This document shows positions 57,657 to 64,000 of a stretch of 64,000 bases of DNA, piece by piece. This DNA is from Chthonomonas sp. UBA6659. GTDB taxonomy: Bacteria > Armatimonadota > Fimbriimonadia > Fimbriimonadales > Fimbriimonadaceae. Under the pieces are notes generated by a model, which saw nothing but the letters and a program-made list of their open reading frames with translations, ran no database searches and was not told the origin of the DNA. The stretch spans positions 201,275 to 265,274 of the forward strand of contig DKKT01000071.1 in assembly GCA_002455425.1 (NCBI GenBank), given 5' to 3'. Both the position numbers and the translations under genes were made by a program. The stretch's first letter is position 1. Every line of letters starts with the position of its first letter.

Positions 57657-58157
57657 ATGAAAACCGCGAAGAGGCCGTCGCCGACGGCCATGAAGTCGTC
57701 GACGAGGCCCGAGGACGTCCGGGCATTTGAAGAGCGTGCGATCCACCGGCTGAGAGCCGAGGGATTCCGGATTACTATGCCGAGAGTCCAGGTCATCCGT
57801 ACTCTGGCCCAAAGCAACGAGGCCCTCAGCGCCTACGGGATCCACGAGCGCATCCTCGCCAATGGCGGGCGCATCGACGTGGTCAGCGTCTACCGAATCC
57901 TGGCGACCCTCAACGAGGTCGGCCTGATCCATCACATCGGGGTGGTCGATGGCTACCTCGCCTGCCGACTCGGCGGCGAGCACGTCCATCAGACCGAGCA
58001 CCTCGTCTGCAGTGACTGCGGCAACGTCCAGGAGGTCGAAGTGCCGGCGGCGGCCCTCAGCGCGGCCGAAGCGCAGATATCCCAGATGGGGTTCGATCCG
58101 AGTGTGATCAAGATCGAGGTCGTTGGGCGCTGCAATCAATGCTCTAAATCCGGCTAG
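57657..58157 (+). CDS. Fur-family metal-responsive regulator
   Basis: 166 aa from ATG 57657. The winged helix lies at about residues 20-90 (RITMPRVQVIRTLAQSNEALSAYGIHE, VVSVYRILATLNEVGLIH). The dimerisation domain follows, with the structural zinc cysteines in CSDCGN and CNQC and the metal-site His residues in GEHVHQTEHLVC. This is the Fur/Zur/PerR fold; which metal or peroxide it senses is not clear. In-frame starts at 57624 and 57690 are alternatives. It precedes the response regulator gene. Confidence 0.88.
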   Translation: MKTAKRPSPTAMKSSTRPEDVRAFEERAIHRLRAEGFRITMPRVQVIRTLAQSNEALSAYGIHERILANGGRIDVVSVYRILATLNEVGLIHHIGVVDGYLACRLGGEHVHQTEHLVCSDCGNVQEVEVPAAALSAAEAQISQMGFDPSVIKIEVVGRCNQCSKSG

Positions 58158-58166
58158 CCGCGACGC

Positions 58167-58172
58167 TATACT
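58167..58172 (+). promoter_or_regulatory. -10 element of the response regulator gene (leaderless type)
   Basis: TATACT ends 6 bases before ATG 58179. Confidence 0.65.
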
Positions 58173-58178
58173 GCGACT

Positions 58179-58838
58179 ATGTCCGTGACCATTCGTACCG
58201 TCATCGTCGACGACGAGGCGCCGTATCGCAACGCCCTCCAGAAGACGCTCTCCCTGATGCCGGAGTGCGATATCGTCGCGGTCTGCGTCGACGGGCAGGA
58301 GGCGCTCGAGGTCTGCCTCAAGAACCCGCCCGACGTCCTCCTGACCGACATCAACATGCCCAGGATGAGCGGAATCGAGCTCATCAAGAAGCTCAAGCAG
58401 CAAGAGAAGTCAGTGAACGTGGTCGTTCTCACCGTCAATGAGGACGATGACACCATCTTCGACGCGATCAGCGCAGGAGCCCTCGGCTACCTCCTCAAGA
58501 CCTCGACCCCTCAGGAGGTCGTCGACGCGATCCGTGTCGCCGAAACCGGCGGAGCGAAGATCAGCCCGAAGATCGCGGCCCGCATCATCGGGGCCTTTCC
58601 GCCCCGCGATGCGAGACCCAAGGCGGTCGAGGCCGATTTCTACGTGCTTAGCCCGCGGGAAGAGGAGATCCTCGATCTCATGGCCAAGGGGATGCGCAAC
58701 AAGGAGATCGCCGACAAGCTGTTCATCGCCGAAAAGACCGTCAAGAACCACGTGAGCAGCATCCTCGAGAAGCTCCAGGTCAACAGCCGCACCGAGGCCG
58801 TCATCATGCAGCTCGAGCGGAAGGCGGGCGGATCCTGA
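58179..58838 (+). CDS. NarL/LuxR-type response regulator (orphan)
   Basis: 219 aa. The receiver domain covers about residues 5-120: acidic pair DDE at 11-13, phospho-acceptor Asp57 in DVLLTDINMPRMSG, conserved Thr in VVLTVNEDD and Lys in GYLLKTSTP. The LuxR-type HTH spans about 152-215 (LSPREEEILDLMAKGMRNKEI, EKTVKNHVSSILEKL). No histidine kinase is adjacent. It regulates transcription when phosphorylated; targets unknown. A TATACT 6 bases upstream supports the ATG. Confidence 0.93.
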   Translation: MSVTIRTVIVDDEAPYRNALQKTLSLMPECDIVAVCVDGQEALEVCLKNPPDVLLTDINMPRMSGIELIKKLKQQEKSVNVVVLTVNEDDDTIFDAISAGALGYLLKTSTPQEVVDAIRVAETGGAKISPKIAARIIGAFPPRDARPKAVEADFYVLSPREEEILDLMAKGMRNKEIADKLFIAEKTVKNHVSSILEKLQVNSRTEAVIMQLERKAGGS

Positions 58839-58878
58839 CCCTCCGTCGGATTCGTACCGACAATCTCCTCGGCGGCCC

Positions 58879-59628
58879 ATGAACCCAGAACTCGACCTTT
58901 CCCGGAAAGAACAGATCGAAATCGACTTCTGGCGCGACTCCGAAGCGGAGCGCCCGGAGGCCGACTCCCTTGACGTGCTCGTCAACAAAATGGGCGAGGC
59001 CAAAACCCTCCTCGCCAAGATTCGCCACTTCCAGGCGGTCTTCGCACGATCGCAAACGATTCTCGAACTCGGGGCGGGACAAGGCTGGGCGTCCTGCGTC
59101 GTGAAGCGGCTGTTCCCTGAGGCCAAGGTCATCGCGACCGACATCAGCGAACATGCCGTCGCGTCGATCGGCAAATGGGAGCGCGTCTTCGAGGTCAAGG
59201 TCGACGAAACCTTTGCCTGCAAGTCGTACGAGATACCGGTCGAGGACGGCTCGCTCGATCTCGTCTTTTGTTTCGAGGCCGCGCACCATTTCGTGAAGCA
59301 CCGCGCGACCTTCGCCGAGCTTGCAAGGGTGCTGCGACCCGGTGGGGCGGTGCTCTACCTCCATGAGCCGTCCTGCAAACCGTACATCCATAAGCGCGCC
59401 CACCGGCGCGTGAACCGGAAGCGACCCTCGGTGCCCGAAGACGTGTTGATCTACTCGCGAATCCAAGAGTTGGCCGAGGCCGCCGGCTTCGACGTCACGC
59501 TTCGGTTTGATCCGACGATCCAGAACCGAGGCGGCTTCGAAACGTTCTACTATCTCACGCTCCAGAAGGCCCGATTCCTGCAGAAGCTGCTCCCCTGCAG
59601 CATGGACTACCTGTTCGTCAAGCGGTGA
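58879..59628 (+). CDS. Class I SAM-dependent methyltransferase
   Basis: 249 aa. The core is clear: ILELGAGQGWASCVVKRLFP (SAM loop), VIATDISEHAVASIGKWERV and LDLVFCFEAAHHFVKH. A flexible N-terminus with RKEQIEIDFWRDSEAERPE is typical of methyltransferases near glycan or lipid gene sets. The substrate is unknown. A GACAAT lies 14 bases before the ATG. Its stop overlaps a possible GTG start of the GH36-like gene. Confidence 0.85.
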   Translation: MNPELDLSRKEQIEIDFWRDSEAERPEADSLDVLVNKMGEAKTLLAKIRHFQAVFARSQTILELGAGQGWASCVVKRLFPEAKVIATDISEHAVASIGKWERVFEVKVDETFACKSYEIPVEDGSLDLVFCFEAAHHFVKHRATFAELARVLRPGGAVLYLHEPSCKPYIHKRAHRRVNRKRPSVPEDVLIYSRIQELAEAAGFDVTLRFDPTIQNRGGFETFYYLTLQKARFLQKLLPCSMDYLFVKR

Positions 59629-59669
59629 TCCGCGAGGGAATTCGCGGCCAGGCATCGAAATGGGAGCCG

Positions 59670-61808
59670 ATGACTGCTCTCCTTCCGCTTTGGAACCCCC
59701 AGCCCGCAACCGTCGACTGGCTCCTCGACCCTTCCCGATATCGGGCCGAGCTGAAGCAGTCGGCCGACGCCGAACTCGTGCTGACCAATGGTCTCGTTTC
59801 GCGCGTGTTCCGACTCGGGCCCGCATTCGCGACGGTCGGGCTTCGTGAGGAGCGCAGCGGGACCGAATGGTTGCGCGCGGTCAAGCCGGAGGCGATCGTG
59901 GAGATCGCCGGCAAGCGCTATCCGATCGGCGGGCTCGCGGGCCAGCCGAACCGAGCTTTCCTGACTTCGGACTGGGTCACGCGAATGTCGGTGATGCCGG
60001 ACGCTTTCACGTTTCGAGGATTCGAGGTCGGCAAGCCCGCAAAGCGTCTGGATTGGAAGCCACTCTTCGGGATCCGGGCGCCGTGGCCCCCTCCGGGGGT
60101 GGCGTTGACCCTTCGGTTCCGCCCCCCGGCCGGGCTTGAAGGGATCGAAGCGAGAATCTACTACGAACTGTACGATGGGATTCCGGTTTTCTTGAAGCGT
60201 CTCGAACTCGAGAACAACGGTCTGAGAACGGTCAGAATCGATCGGTTCATCGCCGAGAATCTCGGTCTTGCCGAGGCGGAGTCGATCGTCGACGACAGCG
60301 ACACATGGATCAAGCCACCCCTGACCGTGTTGACCGATTTCTCCTTCGGAGGGATGGCGACGCGGAACTCGAACAAGACCGTCCACTGGGTTCCCGACCC
60401 CGACTACAAGACTCAAGTGAACTACAACCTCAAGACGCCCTGCGATCTGGAGGTGAAGCCCCCGATCGGTCCCGCAACCCAGCTGGCCCCGAGCGAGACC
60501 TTCCGGTCGTTCCACGTCTTCACCCTGATCCACGATTCGACCGATCGTGAACGCCAAGGACTCGCCCTGCGCAAGCTGTTCCGGCGTCTGGCTCCCTGGT
60601 CCCAAGAGAGCCCGCTCATGCTTCACCTGACTTCGACCGACCCGAAAGTCGTCCACACCGCGATCGATCAGGCTGCCGACTGTGGCTTCGAGATCGTCAT
60701 CATCTCGTTCTGGAGCGGCCTCGATATGGAGGACCAAAGCGAGGCGAACCTCGCCAAGTTCAAGGGTTTCGCCGACTACGCGCATGCCAAAGGACTCAAG
60801 CTCGGGGGCTACAGCCTCCTCGCGAGTCGGAGCGTCGGCCCCGAGACCGACGTGATCGATCCCAAGACCGGCAAGCCGGGAGGCGCGATCTTCGGCATCT
60901 CGCCCTGCCTCGTCAGCACATGGGGGCTGGAGTACTTCCGCAAGATCAAAAACTTCCTGGACAAGACCGGATTCGACCTCCTCGAGCATGATGGGAACTA
61001 CCCCGGCGACGTCTGCGCATCGACCACCCATGCCGGTCATGAGGGTCTCGACGACTCCCAGTGGAAGCAGTACGCGGTGATCGCCGAGCTCTATCGCTGG
61101 TGTCGGGGCCGCGGCATCTACCTCAACGTGCCTGACAACTACTTCCTCGCGGGTTCGAACAAGACCGGCATGGGGTACCGAGAGTCGAACTGGTCCCTTC
61201 CCCGCGCCCAGCAGCACCTTCACGCTCGACAAAACCTGTTCGACGGCACCTGGGAGAAGACTCCAAGCATGGGATGGATGATGGTTCCCCTGGTCGAATA
61301 TCAGGGCGGCGGGCCTGAGGCCACCATCGAGCCGCTCCGCGAGCATCTTGCCGACTACGAGCGCCATCTGATCAACAACCTCGCCTACGGTGCCCAAGCC
61401 TGCTACCGTGGTCCGCGACTTTACGACGCCCCCGAGACCCGGGCGATGGTCCAGAAGTGGATCGCCTGGTTCAAAAAGTACCGGAAGATCCTCGAGTCCG
61501 ACGTCGTTCATGTGCGGCGCCCCGATGGACGGAATCTCGATGCGATCGTCCATGTCGATCCCGGTGCTGCGATTCCGGCGATGGCACTGGTGTGGAACCC
61601 GACCGACGCCGAGCGAACCGAGGAACTCCGGATCCCGCTCTATTTCGCCGGACTCTCCGGCACGTGCTCGATCGCGCCGGAAGACGGCGGTCGGGCTTAC
61701 CGCAAGCTCGCCGAGGGAGCGATCCTGCCGCTCAAGGTCACGGTTCCGCCCCAGGGATTCCGCTGGTTCGTGATCCGAGCCGGCTCGACCTCGACCAAGG
61801 CACAATGA
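59670..61808 (+). CDS. GH36-like (alpha-galactosidase superfamily) protein
   Basis: 712 aa from ATG 59670; a GTG at 59625 overlapping the methyltransferase stop would give 727. The N-terminal half is a beta-sandwich typical of GH36 and related enzymes (AELVLTNGLVSRVFRLGPA). The second half is a TIM barrel, where FDLLEHDGNYPGD (Asp about 441) may carry the nucleophile. A small beta-domain ends the protein. There is no signal peptide. The exact family and sugar are uncertain; relatives cleave alpha-linked galactose. The GH172 gene follows after 4 bases. Confidence 0.72.
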   Translation: MTALLPLWNPQPATVDWLLDPSRYRAELKQSADAELVLTNGLVSRVFRLGPAFATVGLREERSGTEWLRAVKPEAIVEIAGKRYPIGGLAGQPNRAFLTSDWVTRMSVMPDAFTFRGFEVGKPAKRLDWKPLFGIRAPWPPPGVALTLRFRPPAGLEGIEARIYYELYDGIPVFLKRLELENNGLRTVRIDRFIAENLGLAEAESIVDDSDTWIKPPLTVLTDFSFGGMATRNSNKTVHWVPDPDYKTQVNYNLKTPCDLEVKPPIGPATQLAPSETFRSFHVFTLIHDSTDRERQGLALRKLFRRLAPWSQESPLMLHLTSTDPKVVHTAIDQAADCGFEIVIISFWSGLDMEDQSEANLAKFKGFADYAHAKGLKLGGYSLLASRSVGPETDVIDPKTGKPGGAIFGISPCLVSTWGLEYFRKIKNFLDKTGFDLLEHDGNYPGDVCASTTHAGHEGLDDSQWKQYAVIAELYRWCRGRGIYLNVPDNYFLAGSNKTGMGYRESNWSLPRAQQHLHARQNLFDGTWEKTPSMGWMMVPLVEYQGGGPEATIEPLREHLADYERHLINNLAYGAQACYRGPRLYDAPETRAMVQKWIAWFKKYRKILESDVVHVRRPDGRNLDAIVHVDPGAAIPAMALVWNPTDAERTEELRIPLYFAGLSGTCSIAPEDGGRAYRKLAEGAILPLKVTVPPQGFRWFVIRAGSTSTKAQ

Positions 61809-61812
61809 GCCG

Positions 61813-62889
61813 ATGATTGGTGGCACCTCCCTTGGTTCGCTCCCGTACTTGCGCGACTACCGCTCAAAGCGCGCGAGCAGTTTCGACCGCGAGGGCAACA
61901 ACAGCGATTGGTGGTATCTCGACCCAGGCTCGCGAACCACGCTTCTCGACGTCGCCAAGTCGGGTTGCGTAAAGCACATTTGGATGACGGTCGGGAACGA
62001 TGACGCCTTTCCCCGAAAGCTCGTCCTCCGGGCTTGGTGGGATGGCGAAGAGCATCCCAGCATCGAGTGCCCACTTGGCGACTTTTTCGGGATCGGCCAC
62101 GGGCTGTTCAAGAACTTCGTCTGCGCGCCGTTCCAAATGAGCCCCCAAGACGGCCGGGGGATGAACTGCTGGTTCCCGATGCCGTTCGACCAGGCCCGCA
62201 TCGAGATCGCCAACGATGGAGACCAGCGCGTCAACCTCTACTTCTACATCGACTACGAGGAATACGACCGGCCGACGAGCGAACTTGCCCGGTTTCATGC
62301 CCAATGGCGTCGCGAGAGCGTGACCGACGGTTGGCTCACGGAGCGCTTGAACAACGAGAATCTCTGGGACATCTGGAGTCAGCGTCCCAACGTCACCGGG
62401 GACGACAACTACGTCATCCTCGACGCCGTCGGAGACGGCGTCTACGTCGGCTGCCACCTCGACGTCGATTGCTTCCAGCGGCAAGGCAATGACTGGTACG
62501 GCGAAGGCGACGACATGATCTTCATCGATGGCGAACCGTGGCCGCCGTCCTTGCACGGGACCGGCACCGAGGACTACTTCAACACCGCGTTTTGCCCCCG
62601 TGAGGAGTACCACGCCCCTTACCACGGCGTGCTCCACTACTCGGGGAATCGGGACTGGAACTGGAAAGGCAAGAATTCGGTGTATCGCTATCACATCGAA
62701 GACCCGATCCGGTTCCGCGAGAGCATTCGCGTGACGATCGAGCATGGCCACGCGAACAAGCTCTCGAACGACTATTCGAGCACGGCCTACTGGTATCAGA
62801 CCGAGCCGCACAAAGCGTTTCCCGCGTTGCTGCCTGTCGCAGCGCGGATGCCGCGGCCGAACGAACCGGAGTTTCCGCCGGTCGTATGA
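61813..62889 (+). CDS. GH172 (DUF2961) glycoside hydrolase
   Basis: 358 aa. The family motif is HGTGTEDYFNTAF, with Glu253, which in characterised GH172 enzymes contributes to catalysis. Earlier blocks are KSGCVKHIWMTVGND and PFQMSPQDGRGMNCWFPMPF. GH172 enzymes act on fructofuranosyl or arabinofuranosyl linkages. There is no signal peptide. It starts 4 bases after the GH36-like gene and overlaps the maf gene by 4 bases, so the three are cotranscribed. It may act with the GH127 enzyme at 6029 on arabinose-containing glycans (inference). Confidence 0.85.
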   Translation: MIGGTSLGSLPYLRDYRSKRASSFDREGNNSDWWYLDPGSRTTLLDVAKSGCVKHIWMTVGNDDAFPRKLVLRAWWDGEEHPSIECPLGDFFGIGHGLFKNFVCAPFQMSPQDGRGMNCWFPMPFDQARIEIANDGDQRVNLYFYIDYEEYDRPTSELARFHAQWRRESVTDGWLTERLNNENLWDIWSQRPNVTGDDNYVILDAVGDGVYVGCHLDVDCFQRQGNDWYGEGDDMIFIDGEPWPPSLHGTGTEDYFNTAFCPREEYHAPYHGVLHYSGNRDWNWKGKNSVYRYHIEDPIRFRESIRVTIEHGHANKLSNDYSSTAYWYQTEPHKAFPALLPVAARMPRPNEPEFPPVV

Positions 62890-63470
62890 TCCGCCTCCGA
62901 TATCCGGTGGTCCTTGCCAGCGCCTCGCCGCGTCGACAGGAGCTTCTCCGTCGCTTCGTGCCCGAGTTCGAGGTCGTCCCTGCGCATCTCGATGAAGATG
63001 CTCTCACCTGCGAAGACCCCGCGCAGACCGCGTGTCGCCTGGCCCGAGAGAAGGCGCTTGCGGTGTTTGAATCCCATCCCGACAGCCTCGTGATCGCCGG
63101 CGACACGGTCGTCGCCCTTCCTCAGCCGGACGGGAGCTTCGTACAGCTCTCCAAGCCGATCGACGCCTCCGATGCGATCCGCATGCTCTCGATCCTCTCC
63201 GGGCGGAGCCACTGGGTGATCACCGGTCTCGCCCTCCGGTGGCCGGCCGGTTTCTCCTGCGAAGCAGAGCAGACGCAGGTCTTTTTCCGCAAGCTCGACC
63301 CCGCGGAGGTCGAAGCGTACGTGGAGACCGGCGAGCCGATGGACAAGGCCGGCGGGTATGGAATCCAAGCCGGGGCATCGCCGTTCATCGATCGGATCGA
63401 GGGATCCTGGTCGAACGTCGTGGGTCTTCCCCTTGAGCGCCTCGAAGAGGCGCTCAAGGGGGTCAGATAG
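62886..63470 (+). CDS. maf: Maf-family nucleotide pyrophosphatase
   Basis: 194 aa. Maf proteins hydrolyse unwanted nucleoside triphosphates. Signatures: VLASASPRRQELLRRFV, the DTVVAL motif in IAGDTVVALP, SGRSHWVITGLAL, and DKAGGYGIQAGASPFI. It overlaps the GH172 gene by 4 bases (ATGA), although the functions differ. It is convergent with the RseB-like gene, 2 bases apart. Confidence 0.92.
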   Translation: MIRLRYPVVLASASPRRQELLRRFVPEFEVVPAHLDEDALTCEDPAQTACRLAREKALAVFESHPDSLVIAGDTVVALPQPDGSFVQLSKPIDASDAIRMLSILSGRSHWVITGLALRWPAGFSCEAEQTQVFFRKLDPAEVEAYVETGEPMDKAGGYGIQAGASPFIDRIEGSWSNVVGLPLERLEEALKGVR

Positions 63471-63472
63471 GC

Positions 63473-64000
63473 TCAGCGGATCGTCTTCGAAAGCCGCTCA
63501 AGTTCCGAGCGGCCGACATCCCCGACGAGGATGAGTGTGCGCTCTCCGCTCCGCCACGAGTAGACGTCGAACCGAGGTCCGCCCGCGAGTCGCTCCAGGC
63601 GTCGTTGATCGATCTCACCGGTGACTTGGTAGAACGAGAAGCGTCCTTTAGCTCCCGAATACATCTGCATCATGCCCTTCCGAGGGCCGAGATCGACCGG
63701 GCGGACGTCTTCAAGTTCGTAGGGCTCGGACGCCGGGATGCGCAGCGGGCTGAATCCAAGCTTCTTGGCGATCCGACCCACGAGGTCGTCGAGGGTCACG
63801 ACCTTCGCGCCTCGTCGCAGTATCCGAAAGTCGTCCGGCGAGAACCGGGGGTTGAAGTTCACCTTCGTGAACTCGAAAAAGCCGATGCGCGTGCCGACCG
63901 GGTCCAAGATTTCGCGCTTGAGGAGCATGCCGGTTGCTGGGTCGATCCACATCCGGTGGACAACGTTGCCTTCGGGATCCGTGAGAATCATCTGCTTGGT
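63473..64000 (-). CDS. RseB/LolA-like sigma-regulator or lipoprotein-sorting domain protein (5' partial)
   Basis: The frame is open to the end of the window, so the N-terminus is missing; 176 codons including the stop are visible. WIDPATGMLLKREILDP and the following FFEFTKVNFNPRFSPDDFRI match the half-barrel fold shared by MucB/RseB and LolA-like proteins. The C-terminal part has GDVGRSELERLSKTI, like the second domain of RseB. If it is RseB-like it may control an anti-sigma factor in the envelope, but no partner is visible here. Confidence 0.6.
   Translation of the reverse strand, partial: TKQMILTDPEGNVVHRMWIDPATGMLLKREILDPVGTRIGFFEFTKVNFNPRFSPDDFRILRRGAKVVTLDDLVGRIAKKLGFSPLRIPASEPYELEDVRPVDLGPRKGMMQMYSGAKGRFSFYQVTGEIDQRRLERLAGGPRFDVYSWRSGERTLILVGDVGRSELERLSKTIR

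Noticed and set aside
59607..61826. Long minus-strand frame opposite the GH36-like gene
   Set aside because: Antisense shadow of a recognised glycosidase; no motif in its translation.

Overview
This window is GC-rich bacterial chromosome with no rRNA, tRNA, CRISPR array or intact insertion sequence that I could find. The best guess for the host is an Armatimonadota bacterium close to Fimbriimonas. The clues are prepilin-like proteins whose N-terminal helix ends FPxFAQAxEAA, many secreted proteins with beta-helix, beta-propeller, dockerin-like or PEP-CTERM ends, and a Gram-negative style envelope (lipoproteins, System I cytochrome c maturation, RseP-type protease, flagellin). This is inference from protein style, not from a marker gene.

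Layout. 1-8 kb: a four-domain S1 protein (5' end outside the window), a lipid kinase and EamA transporter pair, a lipoprotein, then a leftward set of GH127 glycosidase, GCS2-type ligase and phosphatidylserine decarboxylase. 8-12 kb: a secreted beta-propeller, a degenerate RAYT-like protein and a beta-helix protein with a dockerin-like tail. 12-15 kb: a lone ABC-2 permease divergent from ccmA-ccmB-ccmC plus an overlapping ccmD-like small gene, then an L,D-transpeptidase. 15-23 kb: a cyclic-nucleotide-binding protein, a DUF255 thioredoxin-like protein, several exported proteins and two sibling mini-lipoproteins. 23-28 kb: a four-gene island of ECF sigma factor, zinc-type anti-sigma, TPR-CHAT protease and secreted subtilase. 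This is the most interesting locus. 28-32 kb: a leftward operon of DUF4331 protein, prepilin-like protein and TPR lipoprotein.

32-40 kb: two tandem ClpS-like adaptors, eno with a rhamnose mutarotase gene, a TPR lipoprotein, AIM24 and hydrolase genes, a TMEM175-like channel, a methyltransferase, and dxr with an unusual RseP-type protease. 40-47 kb: two ABC ATPase/permease pairs, flagellin and a TolB-like protein. 47-50 kb: five tandem paralogues of an unrecognised secreted family ending in a GHDxTRARWW-like motif. 50-58 kb: ligA, trmFO, a PEP-CTERM protein, an SPFH protein, a TauE-type permease, a MobA-like transferase and a Fur-family regulator. 58-64 kb: an orphan response regulator, a methyltransferase, a GH36-like and GH172 glycosidase pair, maf, and an RseB-like gene running off the edge.

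A feature that ties the window together is gene-start architecture. About eighteen transcription units, mostly housekeeping or regulatory, have a -10-like hexamer ending 4-8 bases before the start codon, which predicts leaderless mRNAs. Most exported proteins instead have a clear Shine-Dalgarno motif and a leader. Start codons were chosen with this in mind.
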